Assembly (NCBI GenBank): GCA_963696585.1
Contig: CAVOKW010000003.1
Span: 1 to 26,602 of the forward strand
Reading direction: 5' to 3'
Origin: Parvibaculum sp963696585
GTDB taxonomy: Bacteria; Pseudomonadota; Alphaproteobacteria; Parvibaculales; Parvibaculaceae
Length of the DNA stretch: 26,602 nt
Each line of letters opens with the position of its first letter. Position 1 is the first letter of the stretch. A program made the position numbers and the translations under genes. The notes beneath the pieces were generated by a model that saw only the letters and a list, made by a program, of their open reading frames with translations, made no database searches and was not told the origin of the DNA. Positions 7,902 through 15,201 of the stretch are shown in pieces.

Positions 7902-8237
7902 ATGATCAAATCCGAACTCGTCGCCCGTCTCGCTCAGGCGAATCCACACCTCTACCAGCGCGATGTCGAGCGCATCGTCAGCACGATCTTTGATGAAATC
8001 AGTGCGGCGCTATCCCGTGGCGACCGGGTGGAACTGCGTGGTTTTGGCGCTTTTTCCGTCAAAAGCCGTCCGGCCCGTACCGGACGCAACCCGCGCACGG
8101 GCGCACCTGTGCATGTTGAAGAAAAATTCGTGCCCTTCTTCAAAACGGGCAAGGAATTGCGCGAACGCCTGAACAATGCCGATATCCCGGATCATCTTCT
8201 GATGGAAGATGACGGCAAGGATGATGACGGCGAGTGA
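7902..8237 (+). CDS. ihfB: Integration host factor beta subunit
   Basis: The DNA-bending nucleoid protein that pairs with IHF-alpha. The 111 residues begin with the canonical MIKSELV. The conserved GFGAFSVKSRPARTGRNPRTG holds the beta-arm, with Pro65 as the expected intercalating residue, followed by VPFFKTGKELRERLN. An acidic tail (EDDGKDDDGE) extends the core of about 94 residues, as in many alphaproteobacteria. I chose ATG 7902 by family alignment, although the frame stays open upstream to 7752. It lies directly after sppA, an order seen in relatives. Confidence 0.95.
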   Translation: MIKSELVARLAQANPHLYQRDVERIVSTIFDEISAALSRGDRVELRGFGAFSVKSRPARTGRNPRTGAPVHVEEKFVPFFKTGKELRERLNNADIPDHLLMEDDGKDDDGE

Positions 8238-8300
8238 GCTTGATGGCGTGCATGATGCCCGCCTTGGCTGAAGCGGCCAGACGACGAAAGAGGCAAGACC

Positions 8301-8597
8301 CTGAAACTGTTGCGCTGGATCATATTCCCTCCGCTCGCCTTGCTGATCGTCGCATTGGCCATTGCCAATCGAGGCATGGTTCAGCTCAGCCTCGACCCTT
8401 TTGACACCATCGCTCCGGCCATCACCCTGGACGTGCCGCTGATCGGGATTATTTTTGTTTCCGTGCTCATCGGTATCGTCATTGGTGGCCTGACAGGTCT
8501 GGGACAGGCCAAGAAGCGCCGCGCCAAAGCGCGGAAAGCGGCTGAAAGGGCCGCCATTCGCAGTTCAGCCAATCTGCCGGCGGCGCTGGACATCTGA
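8301..8597 (+). CDS. lapA: LapA/DUF1049 membrane protein
   Basis: A small inner-membrane protein of the LapA family (lipopolysaccharide assembly protein A domain, DUF1049). Two hydrophobic helices are visible, about residues 5-22 and 47-65, with the family's ANRGMVQLSLDPF between them and a basic cytoplasmic tail (KKRRAKARKAAERAA). E. coli LapA (YciS) acts in control of LPS synthesis with LapB; no lapB is present here. The annotated start is an unusual CTG at 8301, giving MKLLRWIIF. AGAGG ends 7 bases upstream of it, whereas the first standard codon, TTG 8310, is 16 bases away. Length is 98 residues (95 from TTG). No in-frame ATG or GTG precedes it nearby. Confidence 0.85.
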   Translation: MKLLRWIIFPPLALLIVALAIANRGMVQLSLDPFDTIAPAITLDVPLIGIIFVSVLIGIVIGGLTGLGQAKKRRAKARKAAERAAIRSSANLPAALDI

Positions 8598-8627
8598 ACT
8601 GGCAGGACGATAAATATGAGCCGGGGG

Positions 8628-8656
8628 CCGACAGCGCGCTCCTCTGGTGCTATAAG
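8628..8656 (+). promoter_or_regulatory. Putative promoter of pyrF
   Basis: CCGACA (8628-8633) and TATAAG (8651-8656) with a 17-base spacer, about 28 bases upstream of the pyrF ATG. The -10 matches 5 of 6 consensus bases and the -35 matches 4 of 6. Motif-based only. Confidence 0.4.
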
Positions 8657-8683
8657 CCGCGCCATCAGGCAGGTTAAGCAAAC

Positions 8684-9385
8684 ATGCGTTTCAGGAATCC
8701 GATTTTCTGCGCCATCGATACGACCGACATCCAGCGGGCGCGTGTCTTGTCACGCGCTGTCGGCGAGAATGTGGGTGGGCTCAAAATCGGCCTCGAATAT
8801 TTCTATGCGACGGGCGCGGAAGGCTACCGGGCTATAGCCGAAAGCGGCTTGCCGATCTTCCTTGATCTGAAGCTGCATGACATCCCCAATACGGTCGCGG
8901 GCGGCATCCGCTCGATCCTGCCGCTGAAACCCGCGATCGTGAATGTTCATGCCGCAGGTGGCAAAGCCATGATGCAGGCTGCGGTGATGGCGGCGCGTGA
9001 GGCAGGCGCGGCCCGCCCGCTTGTCATCGCTGTGACCGTGCTCACAAGCCTTGACGCCACTGACCTTTCCCGGATCGGCGTTTCGGGCAACCCAAGCGAG
9101 CAGGTGCGCCGCCTTGCCGGGCTTGCCGCCGAGGCTGGCCTTGATGGGGTTGTTTGCAGCGCGCATGAGATTGAACTTCTGCGCCGCGATGTCGGGCCCG
9201 ACTTCAAACTCATCGTGCCCGGCATCAGGCCAGTCGGCAGCGCGGTTGGCGATCAGAAACGCATCATGACGCCGCCACAAGCCTTGTCACTGGGCGCTGA
9301 CATCCTTGTCATCGGTCGTCCGATCACCGAGGCTGATGATCCGGGCGCGGCGGCTTCTGATATTGCCGCCTCGCTGGCAGCCTGA
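8684..9385 (+). CDS. pyrF: Orotidine 5'-phosphate decarboxylase
   Basis: Last step of UMP synthesis. The 233 residues are typical of the bacterial short form. The catalytic DxKxxD motif is FLDLKLHDIPNT, with Asp61, Lys63 and Asp66. Substrate-phosphate contacts are expected in GIRPVG and IGRPITEADDP near the C-terminus. The ATG at 8684 has AGGTTA upstream. It is separated from trpF by three bases, and trpF and PyrF are both TIM-barrel enzymes, so one transcript from here into the trp genes is likely. Confidence 0.97.
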   Translation: MRFRNPIFCAIDTTDIQRARVLSRAVGENVGGLKIGLEYFYATGAEGYRAIAESGLPIFLDLKLHDIPNTVAGGIRSILPLKPAIVNVHAAGGKAMMQAAVMAAREAGAARPLVIAVTVLTSLDATDLSRIGVSGNPSEQVRRLAGLAAEAGLDGVVCSAHEIELLRRDVGPDFKLIVPGIRPVGSAVGDQKRIMTPPQALSLGADILVIGRPITEADDPGAAASDIAASLAA

Positions 9386-9388
9386 GCC

Positions 9389-10036
9389 ATGTCCGTTCAA
9401 GTCAAGATATGCGGTCTTTCAACACCCGACACGGTTGCGGCGGCGATTTCGGCTGGCGCGGATTATCTTGGCTTTACGTTTTACCCCCGCAGCCCGCGCC
9501 ATCTGAGCCTGACGCTGGCAGCAAGCCTTAGCGCCATCGTGCCATCCTATATCCCCAAGGTCGCGCTCAGCGTCGATGCCGATGACGCATCGCTTGAGGC
9601 CATCATCGCCGCGCTTCAGCCGGATATCTTGCAACTGCATGGCGGGGAAACGCCTGCCCGGCTTGGCGAGATCAAGGCGCGTTTTGGCCTGCCAATCATG
9701 AAGGCGATTGCCGTGAGCGAGGCCCTCGACCTTGAAGAGGCGCGTCTTTACCGTGATTGCGCCGATTTGTTGCTGTTCGACGCCAAACCACCTAAATCTA
9801 TGGCCAACGCCCTGCCGGGCGGCAATGGGCTGGTATTTGACTGGTCGCTGCTGGCGGGGCAAAAACCCGATCTGCCCTGGATGCTGTCGGGTGGCCTGAC
9901 GGCTGCGAATGTGGCCGAGGCCATAGCGATTACCGGTGCGCCGGCAGTCGATGTTTCTTCAGGGGTTGAAGATGCGCCCGGGCGCAAATCGCCCGGGATG
10001 ATCGCCGAGTTTATTCGGGCAGCGAAATCTGCCTGA
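9389..10036 (+). CDS. trpF: Phosphoribosylanthranilate isomerase
   Basis: Converts phosphoribosylanthranilate to CdRP in tryptophan synthesis. The 215 residues form a single TIM barrel, not a TrpC fusion. KICGL carries the catalytic Cys8, GFTFYPRSPRH (28-38) is the family motif, LQLHGGE (81-87) follows, LLFDAKPP holds the likely acid/base Asp131, and the phosphate-binding LSGGL and VDVSSGVE lie at the end. It sits immediately after pyrF and 24 bp before trpB. trpC, trpD and trpE are not in the window, so the pathway genes are split. Confidence 0.97.
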   Translation: MSVQVKICGLSTPDTVAAAISAGADYLGFTFYPRSPRHLSLTLAASLSAIVPSYIPKVALSVDADDASLEAIIAALQPDILQLHGGETPARLGEIKARFGLPIMKAIAVSEALDLEEARLYRDCADLLLFDAKPPKSMANALPGGNGLVFDWSLLAGQKPDLPWMLSGGLTAANVAEAIAITGAPAVDVSSGVEDAPGRKSPGMIAEFIRAAKSA

Positions 10037-10060
10037 GGGCCTGAATGACGAGAGATGCAA

Positions 10061-11281
10061 GTGAACGCGCCAAGCCATCCCAATTCCTATCGCTCCGGTC
10101 CCGATGAACGCGGGCGCTTCGGCATTTTTGGCGGACGCTTTGTTGCCGAAACATTGATGCCGCTGATCCTTGATCTGGAAGCCGCCTATGAAGCGGCAAA
10201 GAATGACCCGGCCTTTCATGCCGAGATTCAGGATCTGCACACGCATTATATCGGTCGCCCGAGCCCGCTCTATTTTGCCAAGCGCCTGACGGAAAAGTTT
10301 GGCGGCGCGAAAATCTATTTCAAGCGCGACGAGCTCAACCATACCGGCTCGCACAAGATCAATAATTGCATTGGTCAGATCCTGCTGGCGCGACGCATGG
10401 GCAAGACACGCATCATTGCTGAAACAGGTGCAGGCCAGCATGGCGTTGCGACCGCGACAGTGGCCGCCCTCTTCGGCCTGCCATGCGTTGTCTATATGGG
10501 TGCGACCGATATTGAACGGCAAAAACCCAATGTGTTCCGCATGAAATTGCTCGGCGCGGAAGTTGTTCCTGTCACATCAGGTTCGGGCACACTCAAGGAC
10601 GCGATGAATGAAGCCCTGCGCGACTGGGTGACGAATGTCGAGAACACCTATTACCTGATCGGCACGGTGGCTGGTCCGCACCCCTATCCGACACTGGTGC
10701 GCGATTTCCAGTCGATCATTGGTCGCGAAACCAAAGAGCAGATGATGGCGCGCGAAGGCCGCCTGCCTGACTCGCTTGTTGCCTGTATCGGCGGCGGCTC
10801 CAATGCGATGGGGCTTTTCCATCCCTTCCTTGATGATGCAAATGTGCGCATCATCGGCGTCGAGGCGGCGGGCCATGGCATTGAGACGGGCGAGCATTCG
10901 GCCTCGCTTGCGGGCGGTTCACCGGGCGTGTTGCACGGCAATCGCACCTATCTGCTGCAGGATGATGATGGCCAGATTCTTGAGGGCCATTCGATTTCGG
11001 CGGGCCTCGATTATCCGGGCATCGGACCTGAGCATGCCTGGCTGCGCGATATTGGCCGCGTTGAATATGTTTCGGCAACCGACAAGGAAGCGCTGGCCGC
11101 TTTCCAGCTCAGCTCGAAACTGGAAGGCATTATTCCAGCCCTTGAGCCCGCCCATGCGCTTGCCCATGTCGCCAAGATCGCGCCAACTTTGCCCAAGGAT
11201 CATCTGCTGGTCATGAACATGTGCGGACGAGGCGACAAGGATGTGTTTGCCGTTGCCGAGCATCTGGGGGTGAAGCTGTGA
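10061..11281 (+). CDS. trpB: Tryptophan synthase beta chain
   Basis: The PLP enzyme that condenses indole with serine; it forms an alpha2-beta2 complex with TrpA and takes indole through an internal tunnel. The 406 residues are normal. HTGSHKINN holds the Schiff-base Lys99, AETGAGQHG the catalytic Glu121, and CIGGGSNAMG the phosphate-binding glycine loop. I prefer GTG 10061, which gives the usual MNxPxxPNSxRxGPDE start with GAGAG 6 bases upstream. The ATG six bases earlier abuts that same site. Unusually, trpA does not follow at once: 345 bp with a repeat element and a small gene intervene. Confidence 0.97.
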   Translation: MNAPSHPNSYRSGPDERGRFGIFGGRFVAETLMPLILDLEAAYEAAKNDPAFHAEIQDLHTHYIGRPSPLYFAKRLTEKFGGAKIYFKRDELNHTGSHKINNCIGQILLARRMGKTRIIAETGAGQHGVATATVAALFGLPCVVYMGATDIERQKPNVFRMKLLGAEVVPVTSGSGTLKDAMNEALRDWVTNVENTYYLIGTVAGPHPYPTLVRDFQSIIGRETKEQMMAREGRLPDSLVACIGGGSNAMGLFHPFLDDANVRIIGVEAAGHGIETGEHSASLAGGSPGVLHGNRTYLLQDDDGQILEGHSISAGLDYPGIGPEHAWLRDIGRVEYVSATDKEALAAFQLSSKLEGIIPALEPAHALAHVAKIAPTLPKDHLLVMNMCGRGDKDVFAVAEHLGVKL

Positions 11282-11310
11282 ATAATCTTCCAGTGAACCC
11301 TCTTTCATTC

Positions 11311-11429
11311 ACCTCTCCCTCCAGGGGGGAGGTCGAAATGCACCGCATTTCGGGTGGGGGGCCTCTTCTGGAGAGTCCTTCGCTCGCCTCCTCAACCCCC
11401 TCCCCACCCTCCCCCCTCAAGGGGGAGGG
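11311..11429. repeat. GC-rich palindromic intergenic repeat element
   Basis: Starting 30 bp after trpB, the stretch has three nested or serial inverted repeats. An imperfect ACCTCTCCC/GGGGAGGT pair lies at 11311-11333. A perfect 8-bp stem CGAAATGC/GCATTTCG with a 3-base loop lies at 11334-11352. A perfect 9-bp stem CCCTCCCCC/GGGGGAGGG with a 5-base loop lies at 11407-11429. GGGTGGGGG (from 11352) is also complementary to CCCCCTCCCCACCC near 11395-11409, so the whole may fold as one branched structure. This layout resembles the abundant interspersed palindromic elements of Hyphomicrobiales intergenic regions. It may also act as a partial terminator after trpB. Confidence 0.7.
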
Positions 11430-11456
11430 CGTTCAGTCGAATCTGGTGAGGCTTCC

Positions 11457-11630
11457 ATGACGGAAATTTTGACTGGCCGTGTTGGACGACTAAAATCTGG
11501 CGGACCATTAATGACCGTTACAAGTGTGCAAGGCCCCGCCGCAAATTGTCCGCGGTTTGATAAAACAAAACTGATGGCTGGACGATTTGCCGTCGCCACC
11601 CCGAATGTCATTAAGGGTGATAAGGAATGA
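11457..11630 (+). CDS. Small DUF2158 family protein
   Basis: A 57-residue frame between trpB and trpA, starting ATG 11457 with GGTGAGG five bases upstream and ending TGA 11628-11630, which overlaps the trpA ATG (ATGA). The centre reads GRLKSGGPLMTVTSV, then Cys31, RFD and a final hydrophobic strand with phenylalanine. This matches the DUF2158 (YodC-like) pattern of a short beta-barrel with VxLKSGGPxMTV, a Cys followed by WFD, and a late Phe. Family function is unknown. Third-position GC is only about 40%, well below the neighbouring trp genes, suggesting recent arrival or a drifting gene. The expected Gly-Asp before the first strand and the Trp of WFD are changed here. Confidence 0.65.
   Translation: MTEILTGRVGRLKSGGPLMTVTSVQGPAANCPRFDKTKLMAGRFAVATPNVIKGDKE
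11469..11496 (+). promoter_or_regulatory. Putative internal promoter for trpA-accD-folC
   Basis: TTGACT (11469-11474) and TAAAAT (11491-11496) with a 16-base spacer, each matching 5 of 6 consensus bases. It lies inside the small DUF2158 frame, about 130 bp upstream of trpA, in a locally AT-rich patch. It could give trpA, accD and folC transcription independent of trpB. Confidence 0.4.
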
Positions 11631-12466
11631 CCACGCGTCTCGACAGGCGCTTTGCCGCGCAGCAGGCCAAGGGCCGCGCCACCTTTGTGACCTTCATCAC
11701 GGCGGGTGATCCGAGCCATGAGGCGACGCTTGAAATCCTCAAGGGTCTGCCGGGCGCGGGTGCCGATGTGATCGAGCTTGGCATGCCCTTTACCGATCCG
11801 ATGGCCGATGGCCCCGCCATTCAGGCCTCATCGCAACGCGCACTCAAAGCAGGCGCGACGATGAAGAAAACGCTGTCACTGGTGCGCGAATTCCGGCAGG
11901 GCGACAATGACACGCCCATCGTGCTGATGGGCTATTACAACCCGATCTATCACATGGGCGTTGAGAAGTTTCTCGCCGCTGCCGTCGAGGCGGGCGTTGA
12001 CGGGTTGATCGTTGTTGATCTGCCGCCCGAGGAAGATGACGAGCTTTGCGTGCCCGCCATGGAGGCCGGTCTCAATTTCATACGGCTTGCAACACCGACA
12101 ACGGACGATAAGCGCCTCCCCGCCGTGCTCGCGCATACATCCGGCTTTGTCTATTACGTTTCGATCAATGGCATCACGGGCTCGGCGAGCCCCGAAGCGC
12201 GAAATGTGGCTTCGGCTGTGGCGCGCATCAAGCGTCATACATCGCTGCCTGTGGCTGTCGGCTTTGGCATCAAGACACCGGAGCAGGCAGCCGACATCGC
12301 CCGCGCCGCTGACGGGGCCGTTATCGGCTCGGCGATTGTCAGTGAAATTGCTGATGAGCTTGACGCGAATGGAAAGCTGAAAGCCGGGGGCGCGGGCCGC
12401 GTTCTGGCCGTGGTGCGGCGACTGGCTGATGGTGTCCATCAAGCCCGCGCAGCGGCGGCACAATAG
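11627..12466 (+). CDS. trpA: Tryptophan synthase alpha chain
   Basis: Cleaves indole-3-glycerol phosphate to indole and glyceraldehyde-3-phosphate, passing indole to TrpB. The 279 residues are a typical TIM-barrel TrpA. Catalytic Glu50 (VIELGMPFTDP) and Asp61 (MADGP) match Glu49 and Asp60 of the Salmonella enzyme. GYYNPIYHMG, the loop equivalent to ITGSASPEARN, and VGFGIKTPEQA (phosphate site) follow. The ATG at 11627 overlaps the stop of the DUF2158 frame. AAGGG about 9 bases upstream could also start it independently. accD follows 18 bp later. Confidence 0.97.
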   Translation: MTTRLDRRFAAQQAKGRATFVTFITAGDPSHEATLEILKGLPGAGADVIELGMPFTDPMADGPAIQASSQRALKAGATMKKTLSLVREFRQGDNDTPIVLMGYYNPIYHMGVEKFLAAAVEAGVDGLIVVDLPPEEDDELCVPAMEAGLNFIRLATPTTDDKRLPAVLAHTSGFVYYVSINGITGSASPEARNVASAVARIKRHTSLPVAVGFGIKTPEQAADIARAADGAVIGSAIVSEIADELDANGKLKAGGAGRVLAVVRRLADGVHQARAAAAQ

Positions 12467-12484
12467 TTTGCAAGGAGAGATCAG

Positions 12485-13399
12485 GTGAACTGGATCAACA
12501 ATGTCGTCCGCCCGAAAATCCAGCGCGTCTTCCAGAAAAAGGAGACGCCAGACAATCTCTGGCACAAATGCTCAGCCTGCGGCGAGATGATTTTCCATCG
12601 CGATCTTGATGCGGCGCTTCGCGTTTGCCCGAGCTGCGACCATCACATGCGCCTCGGCACGAAGGAACGTCTCGCCTCGCTTTATGATGGCGGCGAATAT
12701 CAGACTGTTGCCATTGATGCCGTGCAGGTTGACCCGCTCAAGTTTCGCGACCAGAAGCGCTATCCCGATCGCTTGAAGGAAGCCCGGACCAGGACGGGGC
12801 GCGACGATTCAGTCAGCGTCACGTTTGGCGCACTCGATGGCGTTGAAACGGTTATCGCGATCCAGGACTTCGACTTCATGGGTGGCTCGCTCGGCATGGC
12901 AGCAGGCGAGGCGCTGATCAAGGGGGCTGAAGTCGCGCTGGAAAAAAACTGTGCCTATATCCTGTTTACGGCGGCAGGTGGCGCACGCATGCAGGAGGGC
13001 ATTCTCGCGCTCATGCAGATGCCTCGCGTGACGGTCGCCGTGCAGATTTTGCGGGAGTCCGGCCTGCCGTTCATCGTCGTGCTATGCGATCCGACAACAG
13101 GCGGGGTATTGGCGTCCTATGCAATGCTGGGCGACATCCAGATTTCCGAACCCGGCTCGCTGATCGGCTTTTCGGGTCGTCGCGTGATTGAGCAGACCAT
13201 CCGCGAAAAATTGCCAGACGGGTTTCAATCTGCCGAGTTTGCCTATGATCACGGTATGCTCGACATGATTGTGCACCGTCACAAGATGAAAGAAACGCTG
13301 TCACGCCTCATTCGTTTGCTGACGCATCGCAATCGCTATTCAAATGAGCCGCAGACAACATTGCCCGCGCTCAACGACAAAACCTCAGCGCGCGGCTGA
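12485..13399 (+). CDS. accD: Acetyl-CoA carboxylase carboxyltransferase beta subunit
   Basis: With AccA it transfers the carboxyl group from biotin-BCCP to acetyl-CoA, making malonyl-CoA for fatty acids. The 304 residues open with MNWINNVVRPKI and a four-cysteine zinc finger (Cys29, Cys32, Cys48, Cys51). The crotonase-like carboxyltransferase core has GGARMQEG, LCDPTTGGVLASYAMLGD and GFSGRRVIEQTIREKLP. GTG 12485 is the start, with AAGGAG about 7 bases upstream. It is packed between trpA and folC, an order common in alphaproteobacteria. Confidence 0.97.
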   Translation: MNWINNVVRPKIQRVFQKKETPDNLWHKCSACGEMIFHRDLDAALRVCPSCDHHMRLGTKERLASLYDGGEYQTVAIDAVQVDPLKFRDQKRYPDRLKEARTRTGRDDSVSVTFGALDGVETVIAIQDFDFMGGSLGMAAGEALIKGAEVALEKNCAYILFTAAGGARMQEGILALMQMPRVTVAVQILRESGLPFIVVLCDPTTGGVLASYAMLGDIQISEPGSLIGFSGRRVIEQTIREKLPDGFQSAEFAYDHGMLDMIVHRHKMKETLSRLIRLLTHRNRYSNEPQTTLPALNDKTSARG

Positions 13400-13408
13400 T
13401 CGGTCTCC

Positions 13409-14722
13409 ATGGCCGATCGCAGCGATGTCATTCTGGAACGGCTGACAAAGCTGCATTCCAAACTGATTGATCTGACGCTTGATCGAACCGAGCGTCTGCT
13501 TGGTGTGCTTGGTCGCCCTGAAGAAAAACTTCCGCCAATATTTCATATAGCTGGAACAAATGGCAAAGGCTCGGTCAGCGCCTATCTGCGCGCGGGGCTT
13601 GAGGCGGGCGGCTATGGCGTTCATGCCTATACATCGCCGCATCTTGTCCGGTTTCACGAACGCATAAGGCTGGCAGGACATCCCCATAGCGCCCCCATCA
13701 GCGAAGAAGCCCTTGCGGCCCTGCTTGATGAATGCGAAGCGGCAAATGGCGGCGCGAACATCACCTTTTTCGAGATCACGACAGTTGCAGGCTTTCTGGC
13801 CTTTTCGCGCGCCAGGGCAGATGCTCTCCTTCTGGAAGTCGGCATGGGGGGACGGTTTGATACAACCAATATCGTCAAACATCCGCTCGTCAGTATCATC
13901 ACGCCTGTTGACCTTGATCATCAGGCTTTTCTGGGCAATACGATTGCCGAAATTGCCTATGAAAAAGCGGGCATCTTGAAACGTGGGTCTGTGGGCGTCA
14001 TTGGTCCGCAGACGGATGAGGCACGTGAGGTGATCGAGTCTGTGGCCGCCAAGATTGGCGTGCGACTCAAGATCCACGGGCAAGATTTTTCGGCCCATGA
14101 AGAGCAGGGACATCTCATTTATCAGGACGAAGGGGGGCTGCTTGATTTGCCGATGCCGCGCCTCCTGGGCCGACACCAGATTGATAATGCGGCTATCGCC
14201 ATTTGTGCGCTTCGTCAGGCCGCGGCAACGCTTCCCCTGGCAGATGCCGCCTTCTCCCGTGCCATGCGCGAGGTTTCATGGCCCGCACGCATGCAGCGTC
14301 TCACACAGGGGCCCCTGGTTGAACAGGCGGGTAATCCGTTTGAACTTTGGTTGGATGGCGGGCATAACCCGTCAGCCGGACGCGCCCTGGCGCATCTGCT
14401 TGCCGATCTGGCGCAGCGCGATGCGCGTCCCGTCATCCTGATCGCGGGCATGCTCGACACGAAGGATGCGCGCGGTTTCTTCGCGCCCTTCGCCGATATT
14501 GTTGCACATGTTGAAACAATCACGATAGCTGACGCCCCGGCATCGCTCAGCGCCGCAGCGCTTGCGGATGCCGCACGGCAAGCGGGCCTGGCGGCGGCAG
14601 AAGCGCCAGATCTTTCAACAGCACTCGCGCGCGCCATGCTGCATGCCGGCAAGGATGGGGGGCGCATCGTGATTTGCGGTTCACTCTATCTCGCCGGTCA
14701 TGTTCTGGCGCAAAATGGCTGA
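13409..14722 (+). CDS. folC: Folylpolyglutamate synthase / dihydrofolate synthase
   Basis: Adds glutamate to dihydropteroate and to folates, an ATP-dependent Mur-ligase-type reaction. The 437 residues are typical. HIAGTNGKGSV (47-57) is the P-loop, TSPHLVRFHERIR the substrate loop, FFEITT and LEVGMGGRFDTTN follow, and LDHQAFLGNTIAEIAYEKAGI carries the Mg-binding His and the lysine expected to be carbamylated. LDGGHNPSA marks the C-terminal domain. It starts 10 bp after accD and ends 4 bp before a hairpin that terminates the convergent trxA transcript. Confidence 0.96.
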   Translation: MADRSDVILERLTKLHSKLIDLTLDRTERLLGVLGRPEEKLPPIFHIAGTNGKGSVSAYLRAGLEAGGYGVHAYTSPHLVRFHERIRLAGHPHSAPISEEALAALLDECEAANGGANITFFEITTVAGFLAFSRARADALLLEVGMGGRFDTTNIVKHPLVSIITPVDLDHQAFLGNTIAEIAYEKAGILKRGSVGVIGPQTDEAREVIESVAAKIGVRLKIHGQDFSAHEEQGHLIYQDEGGLLDLPMPRLLGRHQIDNAAIAICALRQAAATLPLADAAFSRAMREVSWPARMQRLTQGPLVEQAGNPFELWLDGGHNPSAGRALAHLLADLAQRDARPVILIAGMLDTKDARGFFAPFADIVAHVETITIADAPASLSAAALADAARQAGLAAAEAPDLSTALARAMLHAGKDGGRIVICGSLYLAGHVLAQNG

Positions 14723-14725
14723 AAC

Positions 14726-14752
14726 GAAAAAGGCTGGCGCGAGGCCAGCCTT
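14726..14752 (-). terminator. Terminator of trxA
   Basis: On the minus strand AAGGCTGGC (14752-14744), a 5-base loop and GCCAGCCTT (14738-14730) are followed by further T residues. The T-run (five in all, 14731-14727) follows the 7-bp GC core. It sits 22 bp beyond the trxA stop and just beyond the folC stop on the other strand. On the plus strand the same hairpin lacks a T-run but could still stabilise the folC 3' end. Confidence 0.8.
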
Positions 14753-14774
14753 GTCCATGTGTCCTGAGGCTCGC

Positions 14775-15095
14775 TTAGAGCGAATTATCGATCCATTCGA
14801 CAATCTTGCCTTTTGGCATGGCGCCGACTTTTGTCGCGGCGACCTGACCATCCTTGAAAATCATCAGGGTCGGAATGCCCCGCACGCCATATTTGGTCGG
14901 CGTGTTCGGATTTTCGTCGATGTTGATCTTGGCGATGGTAATCTTGCCGCCGTAATCCTTGGCGATCTCTTCCAGCGCCGGGCCAATCTGCTTGCAGGGG
15001 CCGCACCACTCGGCCCAGAAATCCACGAGCACCGGGCCGGAAGCATCAAGCACATCCGACTCGAATGAGGAATCGGTCACTTTACTGGTCGACAT
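14775..15095 (-). CDS. trxA: Thioredoxin
   Basis: A small cytoplasmic disulfide reductase for ribonucleotide reductase, PAPS reductase and others, recycled by TrxB. The 106 residues match TrxA. The active site is WCGPC with Cys31 and Cys34, the buried Asp is in VDFWAEW, and the cis-proline is in GIPTLMIF. I chose ATG 15095 (MSTSKVTDSSF), with AAAGGA about 7 bases upstream. A frame extending 15 codons further is not supported. It has its own promoter inside the end of addA and its own terminator. Confidence 0.97.
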   Translation of the reverse strand: MSTSKVTDSSFESDVLDASGPVLVDFWAEWCGPCKQIGPALEEIAKDYGGKITIAKINIDENPNTPTKYGVRGIPTLMIFKDGQVAATKVGAMPKGKIVEWIDNSL

Positions 15096-15132
15096 GTCTG
15101 TTCCTTTCATTGACCGCGTCACCCTTTGGCGA

Positions 15133-15146
15133 CACGGCACGCCGTG
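15133..15146. promoter_or_regulatory. Perfect palindrome in the trxA leader
   Basis: CACGGC-AC-GCCGTG, six-base arms around two bases, lies between the putative trxA promoter and the start codon. It could be an operator or a leader hairpin. No regulator can be named. Confidence 0.35.
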
Positions 15147-15172
15147 AGGCGCTCATGCATTCTGTTGGGATG

Positions 15173-15201
15173 AATCTAGGAACGCCACACCTTGCGGTCA
15201 A
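15173..15201 (-). promoter_or_regulatory. Putative promoter of trxA
   Basis: On the minus strand TTGACC (15201-15196) and TAGATT (15178-15173) are separated by 17 bases. The -35 overlaps the addA stop codon (15198-15200). The leader would be about 70 nt. It lets trxA be expressed apart from the addBA genes. Confidence 0.55.
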
